A stretch of 64,000 nt of DNA from Cylindrotheca closterium (Eukaryota > Bacillariophyta > Bacillariophyceae > Bacillariales > Bacillariaceae), in assembly GCA_933822405.4 (NCBI GenBank), contig CAKOGP040001981.1, forward strand, positions 7,909-71,908. The letters run 5' to 3'. Under the pieces are notes generated by a model. The model did no database searches. It had not been told where the DNA came from and saw nothing but the letters and a program-made list of their open reading frames with translations. This document shows, one piece after another, positions 10,453-21,892 of the stretch. The translations under genes and the position numbers were made by a program. Numbering within the stretch: position 1 is the first letter of the stretch; every line of letters starts with the position of its first letter.

Positions 10453-11956
10453 TTACTGGAAGGCATCGGGCTCGTCGAAGAAGCTTGGATTTGATTCGTC
10501 CTCAGACTTTGAGCCATCCTTCGAACTCTTTTCTTCTTTTGATTTGGAAGGTGGAGCAGCTGGTTCCTCCGCTGTGACGCTGCTGCTGTCTCCTGAAAAG
10601 ATGCCCTTGAGCGTCTTTTTGGATTGCAGCCGTCTGGTCTCAGCATTCATAAAGTACTTCAAGAGACTTAGTCGTTCTTTGTGCCCATCTGCTTCCAGAA
10701 TCTTTTGCATCGTCAAAGAGGATTCCAACAATAGGGGTCGTAACTCGACTTCCATGCGCTTTTGAATCTTTTGAACCTCATCTTGAAGCTCGGGTGACAA
10801 ATCTGAAAAGCCAATGGCACTGTGGATTGGAAAAAAATAGTTGCGCCAACACAAAAGAGGTTAGAATGAATATCCAAAGGTGAAATTAAAACATCCTAGA
10901 ATGAACATACCTTGGAATTTCATCATTCTTGAATCCCTTTTCCTTCTTGAGGAATTCTTGGAGCCTTTCTTGAAAGTCTTTTTGCAATTCGTTCTGTGCC
11001 GCCATGAGCCGTTGGTCCACAAAGCTTTGCCACAAACGAACTGTCTGCCACAACCCATCTGCACTAGATCCATCCTTGACGGCCAAGGTTTTGACGGCAT
11101 CTTGTGTGAAACGGACATCCTCTTCCAGTTCATGTTGAATGTCAACCAATTCTCTGAAGGAATCCCTCAAATCTTCCTCGGCCTTAGATGGTGATCCCTT
11201 GGCAGCGGCTGCAACTGCACCATAGACGTCATTACTTGCTACTTCCGCGGTTTCTTCGTCGTCTTTACCACTGTCATCGTGAATGGTTGCGACTGCTTTC
11301 AGATAGGTGTCTCTGGTCTCCCAAGCCTCAGGATTGAGAACCTTGTGAATTGTAACACGACCAGTAACTTTGTGGTTGCAGATGTACTTGATTTGATCTG
11401 CTGTCTGCTCACTCACTTCCTTCAAATCTTCAAGTTCAAACAAAACCCCTGTCTGGGCAAATCTCCCTTGTTCTGATGGATGAGAGGTGACAACACAAAA
11501 TCGCTTGGTTCCATTCATGAGAATATCAGTGTACATCTGACGATATCTTGGCTCAAAGATATTCAGAACATGCTCTGTGTTGGGTGTGTATACGAATCCT
11601 CCCAAAGGAAACAGGGGAAGGACTTCGGTGCCATCTTGAATGTTTGAAATCTCGGCTGATTTGGTCTTTCCAACAACACTTGGCAACCACGAGACGGAGT
11701 CGACACCCTTGCCCAAAGGATTAAGCTCATCTTCTTCATCGTCGTCTTCATCATCATCGTCGTCGTAGGCAAAGAGGCAGGTGGAAGAACCTTGTAGTGA
11801 TGGAACAGCACGGGAAGTGGATGTCATAATGGAAGATTCCGGAATGAATGCAAGGCCTTTGCTACTATGGATGCGACTTGCTGGGACGAATGCGGTTGTT
11901 TGTTGTGCCACAAAAAGAGCACCTAGAAAGAGTGCAACTTGTTCTCCAAATTTCAT
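10453..11956 (-). CDS. LON substrate-binding-domain protein, predicted plastid-targeted (2 exons)
   Basis: Exons 11956-10911 and 10819-10453 are joined across a 91-bp GT-AG intron (470 residues). The N-terminus is a signal peptide (VALFLGALFVAQQTTAFVP) with a TAF|VP cleavage site like the diatom ASAF motif, so import into the secondary plastid is likely. An Asp/Glu run follows, then a LON N-terminal domain beginning VLPLFPLGGFVYTP with FEPRYRQMY, the usual conserved core. The second half is helical and charged, with a Lys/Ser/Glu-rich tail. There is no ATPase or protease domain, so this is not a Lon protease. Stand-alone LON-domain proteins occur in plants and bacteria, but their role is poorly known. 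Confidence 0.82.
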
Positions 11957-12852
11957 GTTTCAGGCTTTCTTTTTAAATATCGAAACCGTTGGAATGAATG
12001 AATGATTTGCAGCGCAATGATGAGTCAATCAAGTAACACCCATCATCATCATCGCGTGCTTGATCTTCTTCGAAAACTTCGAGGATGACGCAGGATGTCT
12101 GTCCTTCACACGTTTGAGTATTCTGAAACTGCAGAGAGAGTTCGGCCGTTTATCTACTATTGCTGCAAGCTAGGCGATGTGCACCATGTTGAAATAAAAC
12201 GACATATTTTGATCAAAGTGGCGCATTGGATTAGTATTCTATGACTAACTACCTATTGATTTAGTTATATTCGATACGATAGTTTCTTTAACTTTTAGTC
12301 GCAGTAGTCGATCACCACACTAATTTGAAGGAGAAAACAATAATAGTTTTCCAAGATGAAATAGGAATATTGTTTCAGAGACAATCTACAATAGTTATTC
12401 TTAGTCATTTGATACAGACTTGAACCGTACCAGGTGAGCAATCATTTGTGCCCGCAAGCAAGCAATATGCAATTAAAATAGAATTGGCTCCATTGCTTGT
12501 TTTATGAACAATCCGCCCAACGAAGTAATCAAGTCACAGTGTGTTGGCCATCAGCATGCCATACACAGCGCATATGAGAACTAGATTGTTAACATCTTCT
12601 TTGGGTCCGCGCAACGCTTGTCGATCAGTAGTTCATTGAGGAGATCAATCCTCGACCAAGACAGCTGTATTGGGGAAGCCTGAGCCCATTGGTGGCTTTG
12701 CACGTCTGTCGGTTCTCGTCATCATTGATTGCTGAGCATATTTGTCAGCTTTCATCACCTTTGGTGAAATCGGCAACATTTCTCACTTCTCCTCATCTGA
12801 TTGATGATTAGCTGCGTTAATTCTATCACATCTCCATTGAACGACTGGCTCG
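11957..12852. other. intergenic, no gene seen
   Basis: About 900 bp separates the LON-domain gene start from the RING gene stop. Open frames are short and have no recognisable motif. A (CATCAT)-type stretch near 12040-12055 is the only simple repeat noticed. Confidence 0.4.
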
Positions 12853-13488
12853 TTAAACAGATAGTTGACCTGTTGCTAGCAGGTCCACCCGGCAAAGGGG
12901 GCATTCGTTACTCTCTTGGAGCCACTCAATCGCACATTCTTCATGAAATATGTGGTGGCACTTGCTTGTGCTTGCCGAGCATAATACTTGACCAGCATTG
13001 TACGACTGTAGGCAAATGACGCACTCTGGATTGTTTCCTTTCCTTTCGCTGGAACGGATTTGGGCTGACAGAGTGTTTCCGTCAGCATTGACTTCGTCCT
13101 CCTGATGCCTTTGCGACTTCGTGCCACCAGCAGCAGCATCAGCATCATCAGCAGCACCGTAATTGCTCTCAGAATAACTTGAAGTCTGCTTCTCCTGCGA
13201 ATCCGCAAGAACTTCAAATTCCAAGGCATTCATGATTTGTTCCATTCTTAGGGTCTTGTCAATTTCTAGCTTCTCTTGAAGTTCTTCTCGGTCTCTCTGT
13301 GCCTCCTCTCGCCTTTCCTGTTCCAGTCGTTGAAGAACTCTTTCTCGCACCCGCTGCTGTTCTCGCAAAGTCACCCTTCGTTTGCAGTTGGATCGGAATA
13401 GGCTTATCGACAAGTAAGTGACATAGCAAAAAAATATTGCTCCTGGTATGAGAAGTCTTAAGTCTGCTGCCATGGTAACAATATGCAA
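12853..13488 (-). CDS. membrane-anchored RING-H2 finger protein (putative E3 ubiquitin ligase)
   Basis: The product is 211 residues from the ATG at 13488, or 206 from a second ATG (MAADLRLL) at 13473. A hydrophobic N-terminal segment (LIPGAIFFCYVTYLSISLF) is a signal anchor. It is followed by a long Arg/Glu-rich helix (REQQRVRERVLQRLEQERRE) likely to form a coiled coil. The C-terminus has a RING-H2 finger: ECVIC, then CHHIFHEEC, then ECPLC, with Trp in the AIEWL position usual for E2 binding. The layout (anchor, coiled coil, C-terminal RING) resembles small ER or Golgi E3 ligases, but the substrate is unknown. It is a single exon. Confidence 0.85.
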   Translation of the reverse strand: MHIVTMAADLRLLIPGAIFFCYVTYLSISLFRSNCKRRVTLREQQRVRERVLQRLEQERREEAQRDREELQEKLEIDKTLRMEQIMNALEFEVLADSQEKQTSSYSESNYGAADDADAAAGGTKSQRHQEDEVNADGNTLSAQIRSSERKGNNPECVICLQSYNAGQVLCSASTSKCHHIFHEECAIEWLQESNECPLCRVDLLATGQLSV

Positions 13489-13591
13489 GACCTATAGTAG
13501 ATGATGATGATAATGATTTGGCAGGACTGAGAACATTTCGAATATTCTTATTGCCTGTGCAATTTTCAACTTGGCTGATTTGATCGTGCAA

Positions 13592-13647
13592 CAAGCACAT
13601 TATATTTACCAAAAGACACCGGCACGGTCAGTCTGACCTCCACCTCC
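13592..13647 (+). repeat. left arm of 56-bp inverted repeat
   Basis: It is a perfect reverse complement of 15638-15693. It includes the block GGCACGGTCAGTCTGACC, which has a small internal palindrome (GGTCAGTCTGACC). Confidence 0.85.
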
Positions 13648-14270
13648 AACACAACGACTACACCCGGCTTGCTCGCAGAAATACTGCTCGCAGAAACAGC
13701 GAAGACAAAATATTACACACATCACACATCACCACATAAAAAACATCACCACCAGAACGCACTGTTGCTGTCCTTTTGTTTTGTGTTGTTCCAACCCAAT
13801 CCGTGAACAAGCTGAATCTTCCTTCTTCTTTCATTAGTACTAGCCAGTGGCACTTCCAATTCCTCAGAGACGGGTTCTTCCTTCATCCGCTTCTGCATAC
13901 TGAGCTTTTTACATATCTGTTCCTCAACTTTCATTGCGCAGAGTGACAAACAGTATGTAGCATAAAAGCTTCATTGTGTTGTGCCAAGTCCTCGCTTTAA
14001 CAGGTTGGAGATTTGGTGCATTGGAGTAATGAAGATGGCTGGATCGTCTGCAGGTATGGATGCTGCTGTGCTACTGTCATCAAGAAAAGGAGGGCTAGGG
14101 TTTGACTATGACTGGTGACATCTCAGTTTCTAGCGGCCCCACACTTTCCTACACTAGTTACAACTGGGACAATGATACCGCCACTAGATTTTCAATTCAA
14201 GCCATGTTGTTCACCATGTTGGGAGCCGGCACTCTGGGAATGGTCAAAAGTTGGTCTTGTCAGACGGTAT

Positions 14271-14802
14271 TGTCAGACTGGGACTTCATTTGTAAGGATA
14301 TGCTGAGTTGCCTCCACCATCCGCAGCTTTCTTGTCGTCATCTCCTGATACACTGCGTTGCCTCTGCAAGCGCTATCATGGATTGTCATTATGATTGTCA
14401 TCGTTGTCTTCATTGTTATTGTGGATCTTGGTGAATAGGTCATCCTCCATTCAACCTATGTTTTGTGTGTGTATGCTGACACCAACAATGTTTTGCCTTA
14501 AATTGTCATCACCTGGATCTGCTACTACTATTGATACAGCAGTGTATGTAGTGTCTGCTTTATTTGACGCAAAACAATACTCGGCTCTGCATCATCACCA
14601 CCACACAGATGATTCAGAGATGGTTCAATAGTCTTGTTCGAATGGCTCATTGGCTTCCTTCAGCCACCTTCGTCCCTTGTTGGCAGCACCTGCTTTTCAA
14701 TCTGCAACATGTAATCATTCTACAAGGCGGCAACTGCTTTGTTGCTTTTCAGGTTTTGCTCTCTTGTCTAGTTTGATATTATTCATATTCCCCACACTGA
14801 TT
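14271..14802 (+). repeat. 532-bp tandem duplication, unit 1
   Basis: The unit starts TGTCAGACTGGGACTTC and ends in CCCCACACTGAT. It is nearly identical to the next unit; I noticed only two substitutions (GCAAGCG/GCGAGCG and CACACAG/CACATAG). Open frames in it (such as 14395-14631) are simply repeated and show no family motif. Confidence 0.9.
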
Positions 14803-15334
14803 TGTCAGACTGGGACTTCATTTGTAAGGATATGCTGAGTTGCCTCCACCATCCGCAGCTTTCTTGTCGTCATCTCCTGATACACTGCGTTGCCTCTGCG
14901 AGCGCTATCATGGATTGTCATTATGATTGTCATCGTTGTCTTCATTGTTATTGTGGATCTTGGTGAATAGGTCATCCTCCATTCAACCTATGTTTTGTGT
15001 GTGTATGCTGACACCAACAATGTTTTGCCTTAAATTGTCATCACCTGGATCTGCTACTACTATTGATACAGCAGTGTATGTAGTGTCTGCTTTATTTGAC
15101 GCAAAACAATACTCGGCTCTGCATCATCACCACCACATAGATGATTCAGAGATGGTTCAATAGTCTTGTTCGAATGGCTCATTGGCTTCCTTCAGCCACC
15201 TTCGTCCCTTGTTGGCAGCACCTGCTTTTCAATCTGCAACATGTAATCATTCTACAAGGCGGCAACTGCTTTGTTGCTTTTCAGGTTTTGCTCTCTTGTC
15301 TAGTTTGATATTATTCATATTCCCCACACTGATT
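14803..15334 (+). repeat. 532-bp tandem duplication, unit 2
   Basis: It follows unit 1 head to tail without a gap. The match ends where ACTGATTTGT is followed by GTGGACAC instead of CAGACTGG. Confidence 0.9.
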
Positions 15335-15637
15335 TGTGTGGACACATTGCAAAGACGGAGGGACCAGTGTACCGGTACCAGCACCAAAATCATATTAGAT
15401 ATAGTATATGTACAGTCAAATCGTATCTAGTAGAGCCAACAGCTCTTTTACTTTGTCTTCAGGTGTTTTTAAAAAGCTTCGATTCCGCTACCGACTTTTG
15501 AGTACAAATAGTAACTATCGTATCATACAGTATAAAATACAAGCAGTATTTGAATACAAGCAGTATTTGAACTTGTGAAAATTCGTGAATTATTTGATGG
15601 GTCTGTCCTTCCACTCCGATTTGGTTCACCAGATGTG

Positions 15638-15693
15638 GGAGGTGGAGGTCAGACTGACCGTGCCGGTGTCTTTTGGTAAATATAATGTGCTTG
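15638..15693 (+). repeat. right arm of 56-bp inverted repeat
   Basis: It is a perfect reverse complement of 13592-13647. Beyond it the two flanks do not match. Confidence 0.85.
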
Positions 15694-15865
15694 TATTCAA
15701 ATCCAGTCAATTCTGAGGAAAAGGACAGAAACAGTCCTTCACAGCATTAAATATTATTGAGTAAGAATCAATCGGTACAACATCCTCCAGAAACTGTGAA
15801 GCACCCAAGAGAGAGACCTTGATCTAACTTGTTTCTTTTATTACCATTAATGTAAGCCCAGTGTA

Positions 15866-16956
15866 TTAGTCAGTCCAATCAATTCTAATGGGTCTACCCA
15901 ATAGGTTTTTTCCATTCAAAGTGGCTCCTTTTTCGCAGGCTTCCGTTTTCCAGAATTCAACATACCCACTGCAAACAAGAGGAGATTGCATTTTGGTTAG
16001 TACAAGAAGATATGTGGTTTGAGCAAGGAAGTTACAAAATCATCATAAACTTACCATCCTTTAAAGTCGCCCGAGTCCTTGTGATGCAACCATCTGACTG
16101 CCTTGATTTCGGCATCCACATTGGCGAAAAATTTGGTGATTCCCTCGTCATCAATATCATACGACAGATTGCCGATGAAGAGTTTCAAGCAGTTTTCCGG
16201 CTTAGCACTCATGGCTTTGATTCCTGATCCACCGGCTTGTCCCCCACCACTGACAACCTTCTTGACGGGAGGCCACTCGTCTCCGTCGCGAGCTGGAGCA
16301 AAATTGATCTTGATTGGACGACCGATCAGCTTGGATCCGGCCATGGCAACCGCATCTGCTGCTGACTTGGAGTTATCCATTTCTATAAAGGCACTGCCGT
16401 AGAACTTGCCAGTTTCCTTGTCGGTTATCCACTTTATGTGTGTCACTTCTCCGGGCAAGAAAGCCGCTAAGGAACTTTCATCAACGGAGAATGGTAAGTT
16501 GCCAAGGAATAGACGGGTAACCCCCTGTGGATTCCCGACGCAAGGGGCATTCTTATCGACAGACTGCGAGCCTTCACCGTTGTCGTCATTGGTTTCACTG
16601 CTCTTTTCCCCAGTTTCTTCCTTTTTGTCGTCGCTCTTTTCATCCTCCTCCTCGTTGTCCTCTGATTCCTTTTTTGCCTTTTTCTTCTTCTTCTTTTTCT
16701 TCTCCTCCTTGTCTCGCTTTCGTTTCTTCTCTTTCAGCTTAATTGCTCCATCAGCATCCAATTTGACTTTGCCGTCTTCTTCCAGTTGCTTCACAGCCTT
16801 CTTAAAACTCTTCTTGGCTGATTTATCAGATTCATCAAGTTGGAGAGACAGAAGCACAAGCTTTCGCAGTTTCTTCACTTCGTTGACATCTGATGACTTT
16901 AGCGTTGAGCAAATAGCTTTGCTCCAGTCAAAATCGTCATTTCCATCATTGCCCAT
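15866..16956 (-). CDS. nucleolin-like protein with two RRM domains (2 exons)
   Basis: Exons 16956-16055 and 15968-15866 give 334 residues; the 86-bp intron has GT-AG ends. The start is the ATG of MGNDGNDDFDW, because no ATG lies upstream in frame. The N-terminal third is a short helical region followed by a long Lys run and Glu/Asp/Lys-rich stretches (KKKKKKKKAKKE), typical of nucleolar proteins. RRM1 has TRLFLGNLPFSV and KFYGSAFIEM; RRM2 has LKLFIGNLSYDI and, across the splice junction, DFKGCGYVEF. The intron therefore splits RNP1 of the second RRM, so unspliced RNA would truncate it. Members act in rRNA processing; the precise orthologue is not assigned. Confidence 0.85.
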
Positions 16957-17477
16957 GATTTCGCACGCAAAGATATTTATTGTTGGATTGGTGGTGGGTG
17001 TCAAACTAGTTCTAGTTCAGTTTCTCGCGCGGAACTTTTGCGCTATGAAAATGCAGACTACAGGACTCAAATGATCAAAGTCCGGCTGGCGCGTCAGAAT
17101 TTGCCACAATGATGATTCTTTTAGTGCGGTGTGCGACCTCCTGACATAAAATACGTCATTATTCCATACGTGTACAAAATGTACCACGTAATGATCACTG
17201 ATGAGCTAAATGTGTCCAAGCAAGGACGACAAGTAAAGCTCCAATTATCGTCAACGGACGGGGGAATCTATCAATTATGATTACTTAGAATTGTGGAAGC
17301 ATACAAAGATCAGAGTGATGACCGGCCCGCGTTGGTGTCCGCATCCACCTTCCACAAAAACGAACGTTGAGCTTCAAAGCTGACATCCCAAACATCACCC
17401 AAGGAGTTCCGGAGATCAGCAGCAAGTGCTTGCCCGGCGAAACAGACCACAAACTTCAAAACCAAACAGCGTCTACG
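16957..17477. other. intergenic, divergent promoter region
   Basis: The region lies between the divergent RRM gene and the next plus-strand gene. The frame of the latter is open back to 17367 without an ATG, so its 5' exon could lie here. Nothing else is evident. Confidence 0.35.
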
Positions 17478-18233
17478 ATGTCACGACAGCTGGACAGCGA
17501 CGGCAGTAGCGCCGAGTTCTTTTGTAGAATACCTTCGTTGCCAGATTTCGATCGTACTTTCTCAATAGAACATACCAAGCAGCATGCTGAAGTTGCTGTC
17601 ATACCTGACTTCAATACTTCCGCCGAGCCGGAAAGCCAACTACCAATGCTGTTTCCAAAGACTGGCCGAAACCTTCCATTCCTAGAGGGAAATAGGCTAG
17701 AAGCGATACGGAGGCCATCCGAACCGCATCAGGGGCGTTTCTCACTGCACAACCATCATGGCCTTTCCATACGCAATCCACGAGATTTCTATAGTCATGA
17801 TTCTTCTAGTAGAGAGTTATTGGATGCAACAAGACAGCGAGAGCTCGTCCCAACGCGGCCGACGCCTATCTACCCTCGAGGTCAAATAGTAACGGATGCC
17901 AAGAAGACAGCAGCCAGATCGAGGCGCCCCGTTTGCTACCATGAGACCCCTTCGCGCACCTCAATGGAAAGCTCCTCCTCTCCGCCTTGCGAAGTAACGC
18001 CGTACATCCATTCCAATGCAGACGACTCACCAAACGGGTTCCAGATACAGAACAATCTGTTCATCCCCATTCGAGAAGCAGACAACGATTTCTTGACCAA
18101 GCCACAAAAAGAACAGCCACTTCTGCCAAGAACGCGGCTTCTTGCTGAGAGCACTGCAACACCCCCTCCCCGGTTGACGCTGAGGCCAAGAGGACAGCAA
18201 ACTAGTCTCGCGCTAGCCGACTGCTTCCTGTAG
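17478..18233 (+). CDS. hypothetical low-complexity protein
   Basis: The first in-frame ATG (MSRQLDSDG) gives 251 residues; the frame is open further upstream to about 17367, so an upstream exon is possible. The sequence is rich in Pro, Ser, Arg and Thr and looks disordered, with no membrane segment or recognised domain. Short Arg-rich patches (AARSRRPV, LTLRPRGQQ) could be localisation or interaction motifs. Codon choice seems ordinary and the frame is long for chance, but no family is apparent. It could be lineage-specific. Confidence 0.5.
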   Translation: MSRQLDSDGSSAEFFCRIPSLPDFDRTFSIEHTKQHAEVAVIPDFNTSAEPESQLPMLFPKTGRNLPFLEGNRLEAIRRPSEPHQGRFSLHNHHGLSIRNPRDFYSHDSSSRELLDATRQRELVPTRPTPIYPRGQIVTDAKKTAARSRRPVCYHETPSRTSMESSSSPPCEVTPYIHSNADDSPNGFQIQNNLFIPIREADNDFLTKPQKEQPLLPRTRLLAESTATPPPRLTLRPRGQQTSLALADCFL

Positions 18234-18967
18234 TCCCTTCTTGCTTCAGTGACATTGTTACAAGTAGTACCTCATCTTCAGCTACTACAACGAGGAGATG
18301 AAGTCAAACAACAATGCTCGTTCTTAGGGGGTTTACCTCACCCCAGCAAGGAGACTTCCATTCACTGCACTCTGGAGATCATCCATCCCGCCAGCCATTG
18401 GCACACGATGTCGTGCTGCTGCTAGTACGAGTCGTCCGCTGCTTTATGGACGCATTGCCGAATGAAATCATTCAGCCAGGAGAGTGATTCCGAAGCACGA
18501 GGTTCTCTGCTTTTTTCATCTGCTTATATATATGACCTGAACATCCAAGTTCAAAGTGTAAACAAGCTAAATGACTTCTTTTTAATACCTACCCCACAAA
18601 CTTGTTTTGCATCTAAAAAAGTCGGATGTTGCGACTATTTTTTGGCACGTTCATGTATGTGATACGAGTCATTACTCTGATCGTTGCTAAAATTTACACA
18701 GCTCTTGTGCGTGAGCCAGTATGGTTGGTACGTGTCCGGTGTCCGGTATGATGTTCTGCCAGAAGTGGCTGATCGGTTTGGTCCAATTATTCTGGTCGAA
18801 CAATAAGATCGGTTTAGTCCAATATCTGTGGATATTTGTTGCTTTGCTTCGCAGAAACCTGCGGAAGAACAACAAGAAGTCGACAGATAGCGCAAAAGTC
18901 CTGTCGACTGTATTAACGAGAGCATTGTTGGTAACAAGGGGAATCGACCAAGCCATTCAAGCGTGTC
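18234..18967. other. intergenic upstream of PAN3
   Basis: No gene is supported. Around 18770-18830 two similar blocks (GATCGGTTTGGTCCAAT and GATCGGTTTAGTCCAAT) lie 43 bp apart. Confidence 0.35.
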
Positions 18968-20832
18968 ATGGACCGCCTTAATAGCGATTTCAACCGCTTG
19001 TCAACATCGGCAAGAGAATGGACACCAACGATAACAACGACTCAGGCTCCTCCACGGGGAACAGGGACAGGATCTTCCGACCAAAGTGCTAATACTAGCG
19101 TGGAATCAGATTTGAATGCAAACGCAGTAAAAGAATTTGTTCCTGGGAAGGGATGGAGCGTGGCGTCCTCAAGTGGCTTGCAACAGGCATCAGATGCTGG
19201 AGTTTCAGGACAAGGTACGCCAAACGCATTGCTGAATTGAGTTTTGTTTTCTTAGCGCTTCCATCACCATTGTGCTGTGATATACATTCGACTGATGCCT
19301 CTACTACTTTTTCTTGAAAGAAAACCCATACGAAACACCACTACATGAAAAAGTAGAAGAAGCGGACCACGAACAAGAGTATTTGGAGGTTACGCTTCCA
19401 GCTGGACCGTCACCGCCACCATTTCGTGGTATGCACTCCTTTGGAATGTCAGATGATCTTTGGCGGTGGCACCGCGATGTTGCACTGGAAAGTCTACGGC
19501 AAATGGAACCTTCCGATCCAAGGCACAAGGCAATTCCTCCTCCCTACTGCAATGCATACTGTTTGGATGACCTTCATCTTCATATGCAACAACAAAACAA
19601 ACAATCTCAGAGCAGATCATCCTTTGGGTACCCTTACGCAACATTCCAAGTCATATCCCGAGAAGATGGTTACCTTTATTGTCTCCGACGTTTTGATAGT
19701 GTCAAGTCCGTGTCACACAAAATTGCCGCTACCGTTTTGGAACAATGGGCCGCCATCGAACACCCAAGCCTGGCGACCTTGCACAAGTGTTTTCTCTCCC
19801 AACGGGCAGTCTTTTTTGTGCATCAATTCATTCGTGGTTCGGTCAGCGTCCGAGATCGCTTTTTACTAATGGGGAATCAATACTTGTCGGAAAATCTTTT
19901 GTGGAGTGCCATTTGTCAATTGGTGACCTTGATTCGACGAGTCCATGGAGCCCGATTGGCCTTGCGGACCCTCGATCCCAAACATGTCTTGGTGCAAATG
20001 GATTCTATACGGCTCAAAGTGATTGTGAATTGTCCTGGTATTATGGATGCCTTGGAATTTGAGGCCCGCAAGCCGTTGGCCGATTTGCAAATGATGGACA
20101 TGCGACAGCTCGGATATTTGATATTGAGCATGGCGACGAGTACTGAGATTACCGCGAGTACGAATGCCAATATCTTGTTGAATTGCGAACACTTTTGTTC
20201 CCAAAACTTTTCGCGAGACTTGCACAGTTTGTGCATGACGTTGATCCGGAGCCCTGCTCCACCCTCCATTGCGGAAGTGAGCCGGGCCTTGGCAGGGCGC
20301 ATCATGGACGAATACGACATTGCTCAAGTGAGCATGGCACAAATGGAACGAACACTGGCCGCCGAATACGAATCTGGAAGAATGGCGAGACTCTTGTTCA
20401 AGTTGGGCTTTATCAACGAACGACCCGAGTTTGGCCCCAATCGTCGCTGGGCGCAATCGGGTGACTGTTACGTGTTGAGTTTGTTTCGGGATTATGGTAC
20501 GTGCTTGCTTATCTGCAAAGTGGCCCATTTATTTAATGGTTCAATATTCCATGGCATTGTACTATGTCTTATCATCTTATTATTATTATTATTATCATGT
20601 AGTATTTCACCAAGCGGATGGGGCTGGAAACCCAGTAATGGACCTGGGTCATGTCATTACCTGTCTGAACAAGTTGGATGCTTCTGCAGAAGAAAAGATT
20701 GTATTGTCGTCTCGTGATGGAAAGTCGTTGATGGTAGTAACCTACGCGGACGTGGCTAGGTGTTTGGAAGGTGCCTACCACGAGCTCTGTTCTGGGTCTG
20801 TACGACAACTTCCAGCAAGAGTTGGCTACTAG
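18968..20832 (+). CDS. PAN3: PAN3, regulatory subunit of the PAN2-PAN3 deadenylase (3 exons)
   Basis: Exons 18968-19214, 19321-20496 and 20603-20832 give 550 residues; the two 106-bp introns have GT-AG ends. The N-terminal region is unstructured and has a PAM2 motif at about 48-63 (SDLNANAVKEFVPGKGW), which binds the MLLE domain of poly(A)-binding protein. A pseudokinase domain follows (YLYCLRRFDSVKSVSHKIA; HPSLATLHKCF; FVHQF), with GSVSVRDRF in the early lobe and no catalytic HRD/DFG. The C-terminal knob domain includes PEFGPNRRWAQSGDCYVLSL and HQADGAGNPVMDLGHV, strongly conserved in PAN3. It recruits the PAN2 nuclease to mRNA poly(A) tails in the cytoplasm. The N-terminal zinc finger of fungal and animal PAN3 is not seen. 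Confidence 0.92.
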
Positions 20833-21034
20833 AATGTGATGATGATACACTATGAGTGAGTAGTATGATTGATACTATATAGCTACTGTAGATGATAAAT
20901 TTAAAATGTCTGATTTGCCCGTAGTTCCCATGTATTAGGACAAAAGCTAGACCCACTCGTTACTGTACCATGAAAATAATATTATGTAATGTACTAGCTA
21001 GTTCATCAATACCATCTATCCCGCTGTTTAATAT

Positions 21035-21568
21035 CTACTTTTTCTCTGGTGGACCATCGGGAGTCGGGTAGGTAATGCCCTCGTCCGCCAATGGATTGGC
21101 ATGAATGGTAATGGATGTGATCTCTGGTGGATCCACCGGAGTGGTCTTGTGAGCATTCGGCATTCGTTCCCATTTATCTAGTGTATCCCATCCATCCAAG
21201 ACTTGTCCAAAGACAGCGTGCATATTGTTCAAGTGAGGTTGTGGCTCATAAAGGATAAAGAATTGAGACTTGTTGGTATTCGGACCACGATTGGCCATGC
21301 TGAGACGTCCTCGACGATCATGTTGGTTGTCCTTGTGAAATTCGTCTGGAAAGGTGACATCGTCTCCCCAAATGGAGGATTTCTTGCCAGTCACATGAGC
21401 CGTGTCTCCACCTTGGATCATGAATCCCTTGATATTCCGATGAAAGACGGTCCCATTGTACTTTCCGGCCGCGGCAAGTGCCAAAAAGTTAAAGGCCGTA
21501 CGAGGGCATGTATCGCAAAAGATTTCTGCTTTGATATCCCCATTGGTGGTGTGAATTGTGACGGACAT
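21035..21568 (-). CDS. PPIL3: cyclophilin-type peptidyl-prolyl isomerase, PPIL3-like
   Basis: A single-domain cyclophilin of 177 residues in one exon. It starts MSVTIHTTNGDIKAEIFCD and has NFLALAAAGKYNGTVFHRN, FMIQGGD, SMANRGPNTNKSQFFILY and HAVFGQVLDGWDTLDKW. These cover the active site, including the Arg of FHRN and the QFF core. The start and length match PPIL3, a spliceosome-associated cyclophilin. There is no signal or transit peptide. The C-terminus has a 12-15 residue extension (YPTPDGPPEKK) beyond the usual end. Confidence 0.9.
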   Translation of the reverse strand: MSVTIHTTNGDIKAEIFCDTCPRTAFNFLALAAAGKYNGTVFHRNIKGFMIQGGDTAHVTGKKSSIWGDDVTFPDEFHKDNQHDRRGRLSMANRGPNTNKSQFFILYEPQPHLNNMHAVFGQVLDGWDTLDKWERMPNAHKTTPVDPPEITSITIHANPLADEGITYPTPDGPPEKK

Positions 21569-21892
21569 GTTGGCTGACTATTAATGTAGTGCGTTAATGT
21601 ACAGAGATTGAAGGAAATGGAGATGGAAATGGAATGAAACTGTTGTTGTTGCGGTGAATCTTTTTTGCAAGATATGTGTTATTATGACTGACGATTCATT
21701 TGCAACTGCCGCCGTCCTGAACATGCGAAGCCTGCCTTGCCGTCAACCGTAAATGTTTCGTTTGGGACTTTCCTAGCTCCTTCCACGTTTCACTTTTTCT
21801 GTTCACAAAAAAGATTCGATACGCTGACAAAATCATTATAAAAATACAGTACGATTGTCTCACAACTCTCTCTCTCACAATCACACAAAAAG
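21569..21892. other. intergenic, divergent promoter between PPIL3 and the kinase-like gene
   Basis: About 320 bp between two divergent starts. A CT-rich stretch (ACTCTCTCTCTCAC, near 21865) precedes the kinase start. Nothing else is seen. Confidence 0.35.

Larger units (their letters stand above)
13592..15693. mobile_element. candidate non-autonomous element bounded by 56-bp perfect inverted repeats
   Basis: The ends, 13592-13647 and 15638-15693, are perfect reverse complements (outer end CAAGCACATTATATTTACC). The 2-kb interior has no transposase-like frame and contains a 532-bp tandem duplication. I see no clear target-site duplication flanking the arms, so the element class is undetermined. 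The left arm lies about 100 bp upstream of the RING gene start. A hairpin-forming segmental rearrangement is the alternative. Confidence 0.5.

Noticed and set aside
13968..14100. A short frame starting MKMAGSSAG before the tandem duplication
   Set aside because: It stops after about 29 codons; a splice site is possible but no continuation could be supported.
14271..15334. CRISPR-like or coding repeats
   Set aside because: Two long units of 532 bp without short repeat-spacer structure; this is a plain tandem duplication.
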